A program made the translations under genes and the position numbers. A stretch of 64,000 nucleotides of DNA from Opitutaceae bacterium. GTDB lineage: Bacteria > Verrucomicrobiota > Verrucomicrobiia > Opitutales > Opitutaceae. Each line of letters begins with the position of its first letter. Positions within the stretch are counted from its first letter, which is position 1. This document shows positions 8,558 through 17,603 of this stretch, in pieces. A model generated the notes under the pieces. The model was not told the origin of the DNA and did not search any database. It saw nothing but the letters and a program-made list of their open reading frames with translations. Location: assembly GCA_028281165.1 (NCBI GenBank), contig JANQKI010000088.1, positions 49,873-113,872 on the forward strand. The letters run 5' to 3'.

Positions 8558-10084
8558 TCAGGCGATCCGACCGCTTGAGATCGGCTCGACTTTGCTTCCT
8601 GAATCGTCGTCTGATTCTCGGTCGAGTTCCTCTAAGAGCGACTGAATGCTTCTTTCGCCAAAGGCCTGAGACAGAGCCTGGTTTTCCAGCTTGTGAAAAC
8701 ATTCAACTAGAGGATCGTGATGATTAAAAAGATCCTTGTCGGGCAGGCTCCCCAACGTTTCAAAACACTCTTTGAATTGAATCAGGCCGATTCGGTCCAG
8801 AGGCTTGGCTGGCTGGAAACGAAAAATCTGGTAAGTGGAATTCTCTTCCGGCGGGGTAGATGAGACCAAGCCCATTTTGCCCAGCATCGTTAAGCTTGAA
8901 TTGATAAGCTGTATTGGCAAACCGGCTACTTCAGCTAATTCAGTGGCTGTAGGAGCGGTTTCGCAGTTTCTGAATTTTCTACAGATGCGGGCAAAGAGGA
9001 GCAGACAGAGGCTTTCTTTCGAGGACAGGCTTAGCTCGTCCCAAGCCATCTTGTTGCTCCTGAATTTCGCATTTTGCACTGCATAAGTGACGCGTCCTCC
9101 AAGCAGGATGATAAACCAGAAGACGAACATCCCAAGCATCATTACGGGAATCAACGAAAGTGGGCCGTAAAGACTTTTAAAGAGTACGACGCGTTCCAAA
9201 TAGAAAAAGGCGAATTCGTTATTTAGAAGGATGCAGATGACCGCGAAAATCGAACCCACAAATGCCGCTTTCCATGTCACTAGCGTATTCGGAATAAAAC
9301 GATAGAAAACGGCTAGAATGCAGATGATCATCGTGAAACTCGTAGCCTTCACCAAAATCGATATCCACCTCTCGAGGAAGGTGTAGCTTTCAAGCACGTT
9401 TCCGCTTAGTTTTGCCAGTTCGGTTGTCAGGATCGCCAGTCCTGCAAAAACCAATACAGCCCCAAGCGTGATGACGGTCCAGTACATGCCGACTCTGGTG
9501 ACCCAAGACCGGCCTCTTCGTACTCCCCAAATATCATTGAAGGCTCCCTCGATTGTCGAAAACAGCTGGATGACAATTAGAATCAGCACCATTACCCCAG
9601 CCACGCCTACGGTTCCTTGTTGGCTCTCTTCGATAAAACTGTACAGAAGATCCTCGACCTTCGCCATCGCTTGGTTTTGGGCAGGATCTTCTGAAGCCGG
9701 ATCATCGATGCCGTTTGCAGTCCCGGAGGCTTGATTCTCCTGATCGTTGATGGCCTCGAGGTTCTCAATTTGAGGAGCGATGAACTCTATGGCATTGTCG
9801 AGTTTATCGATCACCGTATCGACTCCTGCCTTGTCGACAGCGAATCCGGCTACCAATACCATCAGAACGATTACTGGGGCGAAAGCTAGCATCGAGCTAA
9901 AGCTCAAAGCCGCTGCTCGGTTAACGATGCGGTTCTCGCTTATTCCTTGCCAGCTTATCTCTGCTACACGCAGAAAAGCATAAAGCGCTGCTTCTTTTTT
10001 AGAAGAGGCTTTAAGATGCGACTTCCACATCCGGCTACGGATATGCCGGCTTTTCTCCGCCAGAGCCTGGAGTCGCTCGTTCAT
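8558..10084 (-). CDS. YihY/BrkB-family inner-membrane protein with C-terminal winged-helix-like region
   Basis: A 508-residue polytopic protein. The opening NRIVNRAAALSFSSMLAFAPV and six hydrophobic segments match the YihY/BrkB family, once misnamed ribonuclease BN. The transport or envelope role of the family is unresolved. The first periplasmic loop (about residues 85-150) is unusually long and acidic. The C-terminal cytoplasmic part (about 345-450) resembles a winged helix, with TATELAEVAGLPIQLINSSL and LGKMGLV, which is seen in longer members. It lies between the GYF-domain and PpiD-like genes on the same strand. Confidence 0.82.
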   Translation of the reverse strand: MNERLQALAEKSRHIRSRMWKSHLKASSKKEAALYAFLRVAEISWQGISENRIVNRAAALSFSSMLAFAPVIVLMVLVAGFAVDKAGVDTVIDKLDNAIEFIAPQIENLEAINDQENQASGTANGIDDPASEDPAQNQAMAKVEDLLYSFIEESQQGTVGVAGVMVLILIVIQLFSTIEGAFNDIWGVRRGRSWVTRVGMYWTVITLGAVLVFAGLAILTTELAKLSGNVLESYTFLERWISILVKATSFTMIICILAVFYRFIPNTLVTWKAAFVGSIFAVICILLNNEFAFFYLERVVLFKSLYGPLSLIPVMMLGMFVFWFIILLGGRVTYAVQNAKFRSNKMAWDELSLSSKESLCLLLFARICRKFRNCETAPTATELAEVAGLPIQLINSSLTMLGKMGLVSSTPPEENSTYQIFRFQPAKPLDRIGLIQFKECFETLGSLPDKDLFNHHDPLVECFHKLENQALSQAFGERSIQSLLEELDRESDDDSGSKVEPISSGRIA

Positions 10085-10130
10085 TTCGGGATTCTATTTT
10101 TAGGTAAGAAGCTTTCTGCTGTTTGAATGA

Positions 10131-11012
10131 TTACAGCAGTAAATCGTAAGCGTAGATAGCTATACCTAATAGACCCAAGACTGCGACCATAATTTGTTTT
10201 GGAAGCTGAACGACTGCTGTAGCGAAATAAAGACTGGCCATCATGGCTGCATTGGCTGCTAGAAGCATGTAGTCTCCACTGGCGCCAAAAAGGACCGTAA
10301 GCAGTCCAAAACCAATGGCCGCTCGAAAGCGAACAACCGGATAAATTTCCGTTACTTGGAGAAGAAGCAGGAGGAAAAGAGCCAAATCGAACACGCCTAT
10401 AATGACGTACGGGCTCTTCATCATTTGGGGGACATTAGCGGTCTTTACCAAATCCAGCTCAACGAAACCCATGGCTAGCGCAGAAAACGCGATCAAAATG
10501 GTTGCCATGCGCAGGCCAACAAAAGAGGCGATGGCTTGTTTTTGTGCCGGAGACTTGCCGTGTGGGTCGTCATCTTCTTTCCCTTCAGCTTGGGCTAGCA
10601 TTGCCTCCACTGAGACTTTTGGCCGTTCGTCCTCCTTTTCTTTGCTTTTCAGGCGTGGTTTGCGTCGCTTGGATTCTCCTGCTTCCGTCGGGCTTGAATC
10701 CCCGACGGCTTCCTCAGTTCCTTCGGTTTTCGAGTCGCTACTATCCCCGGCTGAATCGACTTCCTCCTCTTGGGACTCTTCGCCATCCGCAACGCTTCCA
10801 CCCATGTTGAGAGTGAGCTTTTTCTTTTTCGGAGCGATGATGCCCATCAATGTCTCGCTCGAAGAGATCTTTTGCCACTGCTCCTCGTCGACATCGTAAA
10901 AATAGGCATCCGTGTCGAGTTTGCCGGCTTCGACGAGCGAAGTTATCTGGTCCGTATCGTAAGGCCCGCTCGCGTCTTCATCTCCTTCGCGTCGTATATA
11001 ATACTCCTGCAT
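10131..11012 (-). CDS. GYF_2-domain membrane protein
   Basis: A 293-residue protein in three parts. Residues 1-58 form a GYF_2 (DUF4339) domain: EYYIRREGDEDASGPYDTDQ with a downstream EEQWQKISS tryptophan, a fold thought to bind proline-rich peptides. Residues 60-165 are a low-complexity, highly charged linker. Residues 170-293 hold about four closely packed membrane helices. The GYF domain is predicted to be cytoplasmic. The function is unknown; proteins of this design are common in PVC bacteria. It is 74 bp downstream of argS on the same strand. Confidence 0.8.
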   Translation of the reverse strand: MQEYYIRREGDEDASGPYDTDQITSLVEAGKLDTDAYFYDVDEEQWQKISSSETLMGIIAPKKKKLTLNMGGSVADGEESQEEEVDSAGDSSDSKTEGTEEAVGDSSPTEAGESKRRKPRLKSKEKEDERPKVSVEAMLAQAEGKEDDDPHGKSPAQKQAIASFVGLRMATILIAFSALAMGFVELDLVKTANVPQMMKSPYVIIGVFDLALFLLLLLQVTEIYPVVRFRAAIGFGLLTVLFGASGDYMLLAANAAMMASLYFATAVVQLPKQIMVAVLGLLGIAIYAYDLLL

Positions 11013-11086
11013 AGCTCCAGTGATAGTTTAATGAGACACGAGAATACTCCTTAAAAGTCAAGGAAGAGGAACGCGCGCCTCTTTCG

Positions 11087-12847
11087 CTACATTCGCTCAA
11101 GCGTCTGTATTCCTAATAGTCCCAGGGACATTTTAAGAATTATTAGCGTTTGCCGGCAAAGGAGTAGGCGACGAGCTCTAATATCTGGTTGATCTACAAT
11201 CACATGATTGGCGTTGTAGAATGAACTGAATGCGCCAGACAGCTCGTAAAGATAGCTACAAAGCGTATGAGGTCTTAACGTATCGATCGTCGTTTGAATA
11301 GACCCCACGAATTCGATGATTTTTCGAGCCAGGGCTTGCTCTTCGCTCGTCTCAAAGGCGTTTGCTTCTAATTCAATCTTTTCCAGAATCCCTGGTTCCA
11401 ACTTGCGAAAAATGCTTTGTATCCGCGTCGCAGCATACAAAAGGTAGGGGGCGGTGTTACCGTCCAAGGACAGGAGTTTTTCCCAGGAAAAAACGTAGTC
11501 GCTCGTGCGGTTGGGCGTAAGGTCAGCGTATTTAACCGAACTGATACCAACGGTCTTGGCTATAGCTTGCAGTTCATTTTCGGGAAGGTCCGGATTCTTC
11601 TCTGAGACGATTGCATAGGAGCGCTGTATCGACTCTTCCAGCAGATCAATCAAACGTATGGGATCGCCACTTCGCGACTTGATGGTCTTGCCTTGATCGT
11701 CGGTGATTTTGCCGAACATGACATGATCGAACTTCGGCGTTTCGCGTCCCGTTTTCTCAAACCATTTCTTGGTCGTTAACTCGAGCTGCTCGAAGTGATC
11801 CTTTTGACGGTCGTCGGTAACAATGACAATCCCGTCAGCTTTGAAGTGTTCCAGCCGATACAGCATGGTTGCCAGATCAGTCGAAGCATAGTTGCTGGCT
11901 CCATCAGATTTGCGGATAATAAAAGGCTGCTTCTTATAGCGTTTGTGCTCGGGGTGGAATACAACGAGAGCTCCTTGGCTTTCCTCGGCTATCCTCGTTT
12001 CCAGGAGCTCTTCGTATACTTGATCAACTTTGTCGCGATAGAAGCTTTCGCCAAGATAGTGATCGAATTCTACATCGAGCAATTCGTAGACCTCTTTCAG
12101 GCCCTTAATACTGTATTCATTAACCAACTTCCAAAGCTCGACATTCTTTGCTTCGCCGTTCTGCAAGTTGACGAGCTCGTCGCGGCATTCCTGAAGGGCT
12201 TCTTCATCTTTTTCCGCTATTTCGTTTCCAACCCGGTAAAGTCTTTCCAGTTCGCCTAACGGGTCTTTGGCCAAAGCTTCCTCATCCAGGAAGCGCTTGT
12301 AGGCGTAGAACAGCTTTCCATAGGCCGTTCCCCAATCTCCCAGGTGATTGTCGCGAATCACTTTCGCTCCACAAAACTCCAGAAGTCGACAGATGGCCTC
12401 TCCAATGACCAGGGAACGTATATGCCCAACGTGCATCTGTTTGGCCGTGTTGGGCGAACCATAATCCACCACAATGGTTTTACCTTCCATCAAATGGCTA
12501 GCCGATTGGTTTAAGGAGTTCTCGCTGGAAAAGGCTTTCAGCCATTCGAGTGTAAACTCCGGTTTCATTTTGAAATTAATGAAACCAGGTCCGGCAATAC
12601 TCAGTTCGAACCGCGAAGCTACTTGTTCATTGCTAGTCAGTACTGCAAGAATCGATTCTGCAATCCCTCTTGGGTTTTCTCGATTGCGTTTAGCATAAGG
12701 CAGAGCTCCGTTGGCTTGGAAATCGCCGAAACGTGGGTCGGCAGGTCTTACGTCAGCAGCGAACTGCTCAAGGTCGAGTTTAGCTTCCTGAGCTGCCTTT
12801 GTTACCAGAGCATCTAATTTGCCCGCTACGTCGAACCAGTCCTCCAT
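11087..12847 (-). CDS. argS: Arginyl-tRNA synthetase
   Basis: A class I aminoacyl-tRNA synthetase that charges tRNA-Arg in the cytoplasm. The 586-residue length is normal. The N-terminal additional domain is followed by the HIGH-type motif HVGHIRS (about 141-147). The catalytic core includes the Arg-specific YGSPNTAKQMHVGH region and DHVMFGKI. A KMSKS-like loop KSRSGDPIRL follows, and the anticodon-binding DALR domain ends in LLGIQTLERM. The gene starts the long minus-strand run and is divergent from the phosphorylase gene 355 bp away. Confidence 0.96.
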   Translation of the reverse strand: MEDWFDVAGKLDALVTKAAQEAKLDLEQFAADVRPADPRFGDFQANGALPYAKRNRENPRGIAESILAVLTSNEQVASRFELSIAGPGFINFKMKPEFTLEWLKAFSSENSLNQSASHLMEGKTIVVDYGSPNTAKQMHVGHIRSLVIGEAICRLLEFCGAKVIRDNHLGDWGTAYGKLFYAYKRFLDEEALAKDPLGELERLYRVGNEIAEKDEEALQECRDELVNLQNGEAKNVELWKLVNEYSIKGLKEVYELLDVEFDHYLGESFYRDKVDQVYEELLETRIAEESQGALVVFHPEHKRYKKQPFIIRKSDGASNYASTDLATMLYRLEHFKADGIVIVTDDRQKDHFEQLELTTKKWFEKTGRETPKFDHVMFGKITDDQGKTIKSRSGDPIRLIDLLEESIQRSYAIVSEKNPDLPENELQAIAKTVGISSVKYADLTPNRTSDYVFSWEKLLSLDGNTAPYLLYAATRIQSIFRKLEPGILEKIELEANAFETSEEQALARKIIEFVGSIQTTIDTLRPHTLCSYLYELSGAFSSFYNANHVIVDQPDIRARRLLLCRQTLIILKMSLGLLGIQTLERM

Positions 12848-13202
12848 AAGAAGGCCCTAAAAAAGACGTAAGCCAAAGACGAGCAAGCTTCGATTTCTTC
12901 GTTTTTTCACCCAGTAAATCTGGAAACTTCCTATGCGAAAGTCCTGTCTCAGCGAGATTGATCCTGGCGATCTTAGACTAGGTCTAGACGGACCAGGCTC
13001 TAGGGCTTGACACGTGTGGCATAATACAAACTTCAAAATCGTCGCGGGAGCAGCTGCAAAGTTGTTAATTCCTTGTCCTAGCGGTTCTTACGACGAATTC
13101 GACTGTGTTGACAATGACTCGGAACCGGACGGCCCACGTATTGGAACTCTTTGTTTGTCAACGCGTTTTATAAATTAACGTTTCTTTTACAAATAATTAA
13201 AA
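12848..13202. other. Divergent intergenic region, argS / phosphorylase
   Basis: These 355 bp lie between two divergent genes and must carry both promoters. TTGACA-like hexamers occur at 13007 and 13108 on the plus strand, but neither has a good -10 box at 17 bp. No long hairpin or open frame stands out. A short A/T-rich tract with TATAAA lies 28-34 bp before the phosphorylase ATG. No specific promoter is claimed. Confidence 0.5.
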
Positions 13203-14543
13203 ATGGTTAGAAAAACCTTGAGTAGTCGTCGATTCATTAAGCCTACCTACGCCTATCTGATCGAGAAAAAGCGTGACGGGCAGGAATTTACTAAAGAGGA
13301 AATTCGGTTCATTATCGACTCCATTTTGGACGGAGAGATGCCCGATTTTCAAATGGCCGCCCTTGCTATGGCTGTTTATTTCCAGGGAATGTCTGCGCAG
13401 GAGACAGCGATTCTAACCGAAGAAATGATGCTTTCTGGCGAGGTGATCGACCTCTCGCACATTGCTAAGCCCAAGATCGATAAATATTCTACGGGAGGTG
13501 TTGGTGATAAAACTTCCCTTGTTTTGGTCCCCCTCGCTGTAGCTAGCGGGATTGTTCTCCCGATGATGGGAAGTGTGGATCAAGACTTCGCTATTAGCAC
13601 CTTGGATAAGCTAAGCGCTGTTCCTGGATTCGATCCCCACATGGAAATCGACGCTTTTATCGAGCAGCTCGAACGAATTGGAGGCGCCATGGTTCGCCAA
13701 AGTCCTGAGCTAGCTCCAGCCGACGCTACCCTCTATCAGTTGCGCAAGAAGACGGCCACTATCCCGAGTTTGCCGCTTATCACAGGCAGTGTGCTTTCCA
13801 AGAAATTGGCTGAAGGCGCTGAAGGACTGGTGATCGATGTCAAATGGGGCAATGGGTCCTTTATTCGGGACTTGGAGCAGGCGAAGCAGCTTGCTCGTTC
13901 TATGACGCGTGTTGGACGTTCTATGAAGCGTCGCTGTGTCGCTCTTGTAACGGATATGAATCAGCCGCTCGGAGACACCGTCGGTACTTCTCTTGAGCTT
14001 AAAGAGGCTATTCAGCTCCTTAAGGGCGAAGGTCCCGAGGATCTCCAAGAGTTGGTGCTTAAGCTCGGTATGGAAATCGTCCGGCTAGCGGGAGTCGCAG
14101 GTTCAACCCTCTCTGCCAAGCAGACGGTGCAACGTCACATTGAAGACGGCACAGCTCTTGATAAGCTAAAGGAAATCATCGCTGCCCAAGGAGGCGATAC
14201 TTCCTATATCGATAATCCCGATAAGTTCCCGACTGCGCAGCACATTCGAAAACTACCGGCTCCAAAACGTGGATACGTACACACCATCAATGCTGCCCAG
14301 ATCGCGAAGGGAGTTCATTTGCTTGGTGCAGGGCAGGATGAAGATGGCAAGATAGACTTCGCCGTCGGTGTTTCGGAGATCAAAAAAGTTGGCACCCAGG
14401 TCAAGCAGGGCGAGCCGCTGATGATGATTCACTACAACGACGAATCGAAGCTCGAGCAAGCTCTTGAATACTTCAAGGCGGCCTACCGCTTGGCTCCCAA
14501 GCGCCCGACGCCCCCGCCTCTTATTGTGGAGCGCGTTGCTTAA
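13203..14543 (+). CDS. Thymidine/pyrimidine-nucleoside phosphorylase homologue with altered active-site loop
   Basis: A full-length (446 aa) member of the nucleoside phosphorylase II family, which cleaves thymidine or uridine with phosphate. Residues typical of substrate binding are kept: KYSTGGVGDKTS near residue 95, LYQLRKKTATIPSLPLITGS with downstream SKKLAEG, and TDMNQPLG. The normally near-invariant glycine-rich loop SGRGLGHTGGTLDKL is replaced at residues 123-137 by GSVDQDFAISTLDKL. The reading frame is intact on both sides and neither other frame restores the loop. The KTGAGAFM box also reads KWGNGSFI. Activity or substrate may therefore differ from true thymidine phosphorylase. Confidence 0.85.
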   Translation: MVRKTLSSRRFIKPTYAYLIEKKRDGQEFTKEEIRFIIDSILDGEMPDFQMAALAMAVYFQGMSAQETAILTEEMMLSGEVIDLSHIAKPKIDKYSTGGVGDKTSLVLVPLAVASGIVLPMMGSVDQDFAISTLDKLSAVPGFDPHMEIDAFIEQLERIGGAMVRQSPELAPADATLYQLRKKTATIPSLPLITGSVLSKKLAEGAEGLVIDVKWGNGSFIRDLEQAKQLARSMTRVGRSMKRRCVALVTDMNQPLGDTVGTSLELKEAIQLLKGEGPEDLQELVLKLGMEIVRLAGVAGSTLSAKQTVQRHIEDGTALDKLKEIIAAQGGDTSYIDNPDKFPTAQHIRKLPAPKRGYVHTINAAQIAKGVHLLGAGQDEDGKIDFAVGVSEIKKVGTQVKQGEPLMMIHYNDESKLEQALEYFKAAYRLAPKRPTPPPLIVERVA

Positions 14544-14565
14544 AGCTGTTCTATTTCGAATTTCC

Positions 14566-14593
14566 AAGCCAGTCCGTAAAGGGCTGGCTTTTT
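14566..14593 (+). terminator. Terminator of the phosphorylase gene
   Basis: A 10-bp stem with one G-T wobble (AAGCCAGTCC / GGGCTGGCTT) and a GTAAA loop is followed by TTTTT on the plus strand, 22 bp after the stop codon. Confidence 0.85.
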
Positions 14594-14630
14594 AATAGGC
14601 CCTATAAGACTTACAGGACTCATAAGACCT

Positions 14631-14663
14631 ATAAAAAGCGCCTCCAAAATTTGGAGACGCTTT
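14631..14663 (-). terminator. Terminator of efp
   Basis: On the minus strand a stem of 6 + 7 bp with a single mismatch (AAAGCG..CTCCAAA against TTTGGAG..CGCTTT) is followed by TTTTTAT. It lies 25 bp past the efp stop and mirrors the plus-strand terminator next to it. Confidence 0.85.
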
Positions 14664-14687
14664 AAAAATTCTTGCTGCTTTCAGTTC

Positions 14688-15245
14688 TTAAGCTCTTCCC
14701 ATATAGCTTCGATCAGTGGTGTTTACTTTTATCACTTCACCTTCTTTTATAAAAAGCGGGACTTGGATAGTGAGGCCAGTTTCAAGCTTAGCTGGTTTTT
14801 GTACATTGCTTGCCGTGTCGCCTCTAATCCCTTCGGGAGATTCGATTACTTTTAATTCCACAGCGGAGGGAACGTCGACTTGAACGGGGCTGCCGTCAAC
14901 ATAGAGAATTTCGTATTGCGTATTGGGAACGAGAAAGTCAGTTACGCTCTCAACCATTTCCTTATTGAATTCGATCGTCTCGTAAGACTCTAGATCCATG
15001 AAAGCATAGACTCCTCGGTCCTCGTAGCTGAATTCCAGATTTTTCCGCTCCGTCATCAGGATTTGGACTTTTTCGGTCGAACCGAAGCGGACATCCGCTG
15101 AGCGTCCGGTGCTAAGATTACGCATCTTGGTTTGCACGACTGGCTGGCCCTTGCCTGGCGTTCTATGATGCGACTCCAAAATTAGATTTGGTGTCCCGTT
15201 GTAATTGATGACGTTGCCTTTTCTTAGATCTAGAGCGAGTGGCAT
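14688..15245 (-). CDS. efp: Elongation factor P
   Basis: A cytoplasmic translation factor that relieves ribosome stalling at polyproline stretches. The length of 185 residues and the three-domain order are standard: KOW-like N-domain, central OB domain, and C-terminal OB domain with LETGLTIQVPLFIKEGEVIKV. The tip loop reads HRTPGKGQP, with K32 at the position that is modified (for example beta-lysylated) in many bacteria. The C-terminus VNTTDRSYMGRA differs from the usual VDTRTGEYLSRA. It is monocistronic, and divergent from lpxC/fabZ, whose ATG is 149 bp away. Confidence 0.95.
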   Translation of the reverse strand: MPLALDLRKGNVINYNGTPNLILESHHRTPGKGQPVVQTKMRNLSTGRSADVRFGSTEKVQILMTERKNLEFSYEDRGVYAFMDLESYETIEFNKEMVESVTDFLVPNTQYEILYVDGSPVQVDVPSAVELKVIESPEGIRGDTASNVQKPAKLETGLTIQVPLFIKEGEVIKVNTTDRSYMGRA

Positions 15246-15394
15246 GAGTGGTAAATTTTTGCTTTTTGAATTTTGAGAACGGCCTGACTAGACATTTCTT
15301 TTTTCCGTGTCAATCAGGCTGTAAACTCCTCTATTTCAGAGCTAGAAGATAAACTATTGTCATTTTGGCGCAGAACTGCCACTAAGCCTTCCCC

Positions 15395-16726
15395 ATGAAA
15401 CAACGCTCCATTCTGCGGGAAGTGTCGATCAAGGGAGTTGCTGTCCATTCCGGCGATAAAACGACACTGACGATGAAACCGGCTCCGGCCAATCATGGCA
15501 TCGTTTTTCGTAGGATCGATCTTCACGAGAAAACCGAGATCAAACCCAGTATCGAGTTGGTTGGGGATTTGGTGAGAAACACCACTTTAAGTTCTGGTCA
15601 TGCGAAACTCCTTACGGTCGAGCATGCGCTTTCCGCTCTGCACGGGATGGGAATTGACAATGTGCTTATCGAAATGGATGCCAGCGAACCGCCCATCATG
15701 GATGGATCGGCTAAAGCTTATGTTAACATGATACTTGAGGGAGAGCCGGTTGAGCAGGATGCCGATCGCGAATACTTTGTATTGGATCAGCCAATATCGG
15801 TAACGCGTGGCAATTCCTCTCTGATAGCTCTGCCTCACGATGGGCTGAAAATTACTTGTACCTCTGCTGACGACCGAGGCATCCACACACAGCATGTTTC
15901 CCTGGAAATTGATCCCGAAGTTTATTCGACTCAGGTAGCGGCTGCTCGAACCTTTACCATCTACGAAGAAATCGAGGAGCTTCTCAAGCTCGGCAAGATC
16001 AAAGGCGGGAGCTTGGAAAACGCTATTGTTTTGAAAGACGACAAGATCATGTCTAAGGAACCTCTTCGGTTTGAGGACGAGATGGCTCGGCACAAGATGC
16101 TAGACGTTATTGGCGATTTGATGCTCCTTGGGAAGCCGCTGAAGGCTCATGTCGTTGCGGTTCGTCCAAGCCATGCTCTCAATTCCGAACTGACGCGAAA
16201 GCTCTTCGAGCGAATGGAGGATAAGGCAGCGGCTCCTAAGAAAAAGCCGAAGAAAAGCCGTGTGATCGTCGAAGAAGAAGCCGAGCTTGATATTCGACGG
16301 GTCATTGAAACGCTCCCTCATCGCTACCCTATGCTGATGGTTGATCGTGTAGTGGAATTTCGGGGAGAAGATGAACTTACAGCTGTAAAGAATGTCACCA
16401 TCAACGAGCCGTATTTTCAAGGCCACTACCCAGGGCAGCCAATCATGCCGGGTGTCTTGCAAATAGAGGCCATGGCCCAAGCCGCGGGAATCCTGCTGCT
16501 CAGAGCCACTAAAAATGAAGGGATGACGGCTGTATTCATGAGTATCGACAAAGTTAAATTCAGGCAAAAGGTGATTCCCGGAGACCAGTTGAGGATCGAA
16601 GTTAAGCTCAAGAAAATCATGCGGGGGAAAATCGGAACAGCGGAGGCATCTTGCTTTGTCGGCGAAGACCTTGCCTCTTCAGGCGAATTGAAATTCATGC
16701 TGATCGATAAAGAAGAAGAAATCTAG
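15395..16726 (+). CDS. lpxC/fabZ: Bifunctional LpxC deacetylase / FabZ dehydratase
   Basis: A natural fusion of the committed lipid A deacetylase with 3-hydroxyacyl-ACP dehydratase. LpxC occupies about 1-275, with the zinc histidine in [12 protein letters not shown] (H77) and the second set in [11 protein letters not shown] (about 230-240). A lysine-rich linker (about 275-290) leads to FabZ (about 300-443), with [12 protein letters not shown] and the catalytic [14 protein letters not shown]. The fusion is known from Bacteroidetes, Chlorobi and PVC bacteria. It couples acyl supply and lipid A synthesis. lpxA follows 25 bp downstream, so the pair is an operon. Confidence 0.95.
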   Translation: MKQRSILREVSIKGVAVHSGDKTTLTMKPAPANHGIVFRRIDLHEKTEIKPSIELVGDLVRNTTLSSGHAKLLTVEHALSALHGMGIDNVLIEMDASEPPIMDGSAKAYVNMILEGEPVEQDADREYFVLDQPISVTRGNSSLIALPHDGLKITCTSADDRGIHTQHVSLEIDPEVYSTQVAAARTFTIYEEIEELLKLGKIKGGSLENAIVLKDDKIMSKEPLRFEDEMARHKMLDVIGDLMLLGKPLKAHVVAVRPSHALNSELTRKLFERMEDKAAAPKKKPKKSRVIVEEEAELDIRRVIETLPHRYPMLMVDRVVEFRGEDELTAVKNVTINEPYFQGHYPGQPIMPGVLQIEAMAQAAGILLLRATKNEGMTAVFMSIDKVKFRQKVIPGDQLRIEVKLKKIMRGKIGTAEASCFVGEDLASSGELKFMLIDKEEEI

Positions 16727-16751
16727 AGACATCTAGAAATTTGGATACGGC

Positions 16752-17552
16752 ATGCTAGAGATGGGCGAGAACATTCATTCTACTGCAATTGTAGACGCTT
16801 CGGCAGATTTGGCGGAAGAGGTCGAGATAGGCCCCTATGCCGTGATTGGAGCTGGCGTGTCGTTGGCTCGAGGCTGCAAGGTGTGGCACCATGCCACTGT
16901 TTGGGGAGACACGAGCTTAGGAGAAGACTGCGAGGTCTATCCTTACGCGTGCATCGGAACGCGAACGCAGGATTTGAAATTCAAAGGAGGGACTCCAGGA
17001 GTTAAGATAGGAGCTCGTAACGTATTTCGTGAATACGTTACCATAAATGCCGCTACTGACGATGGCGAGTATACGGAAATTGGTGACGACAATTATCTTC
17101 TCGCCTATAGCCATGTAGGGCATGATTGCAAATTAGGCAATCACATCATTGCTAGCAACGGCGTTGCGTTTGCCGGGCACGTAATCGTGGGCGATCATGC
17201 TAATATTGGAGGAGGGGGCACGGCTATTCACCAGTTTTGCCAAATCGGCGAGTATTCCTTCATTGGAGGATGCTCAAAAGTAGAACAGGACATTCCTCCC
17301 TTTATGCTTGGAGATGGCCATCCGGCCAAAATACGCATGTTCAACAAAGTGGGCTTGGAGAGGGCTGGCTTCAGCCAAGCTCGATTATCAACTGTAAAGT
17401 TTCTCTTCAAAACATTCTATCGCGAAGGGCTAAATCGCCAACAGGCCGTGCAACTAGCGCAAGATAGTGATTATGCGAATACTGCTGAAGCAAAATCATT
17501 CTTGGCCTTCGTGGAAAGTTCGCAACGCGGTTTGGCTGGAGGTTCGAAGTAG
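16752..17552 (+). CDS. lpxA: UDP-N-acetylglucosamine O-acyltransferase
   Basis: The first enzyme of lipid A synthesis, transferring a 3-hydroxyacyl chain from ACP to UDP-GlcNAc. The 266 residues show the left-handed beta-helix hexapeptide pattern (IGPYAVIGAGV, VTINAATDD, LGNHIIASNGV). The catalytic histidine is in SHVGHDC, where E. coli has HVAHDC. The C-terminal helical part includes the FNKVGLERAGF signature. An ATG at 16761 (MGENIH) is an alternative start and matches the usual N-terminus slightly better. It lies downstream of lpxC/fabZ in one transcription unit. Confidence 0.95.
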   Translation: MLEMGENIHSTAIVDASADLAEEVEIGPYAVIGAGVSLARGCKVWHHATVWGDTSLGEDCEVYPYACIGTRTQDLKFKGGTPGVKIGARNVFREYVTINAATDDGEYTEIGDDNYLLAYSHVGHDCKLGNHIIASNGVAFAGHVIVGDHANIGGGGTAIHQFCQIGEYSFIGGCSKVEQDIPPFMLGDGHPAKIRMFNKVGLERAGFSQARLSTVKFLFKTFYREGLNRQQAVQLAQDSDYANTAEAKSFLAFVESSQRGLAGGSK

Positions 17553-17603
17553 TTTCGATTTTAAGAGCTGACTCTTTTCTCTTATATAATCCTTTCGTAT
17601 TAA

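Noticed and set aside
10402..10899. A 165-codon frame opposite the GYF-domain gene
   Set aside because: It is the antisense shadow of the Ser/Glu-rich linker of the GYF protein and shows only low-complexity serine-rich sequence.
13007..13025. TTGACA followed by CATAAT upstream of the phosphorylase gene as a sigma-70 promoter
   Set aside because: The spacing between the two boxes is only 7 bp, far from the required 16-18 bp.
15395..16726. LpxC-FabZ fusion as a novel architecture
   Set aside because: This fusion is well known in Bacteroidetes, Chlorobi and PVC bacteria. It is used here only as a taxonomic hint.
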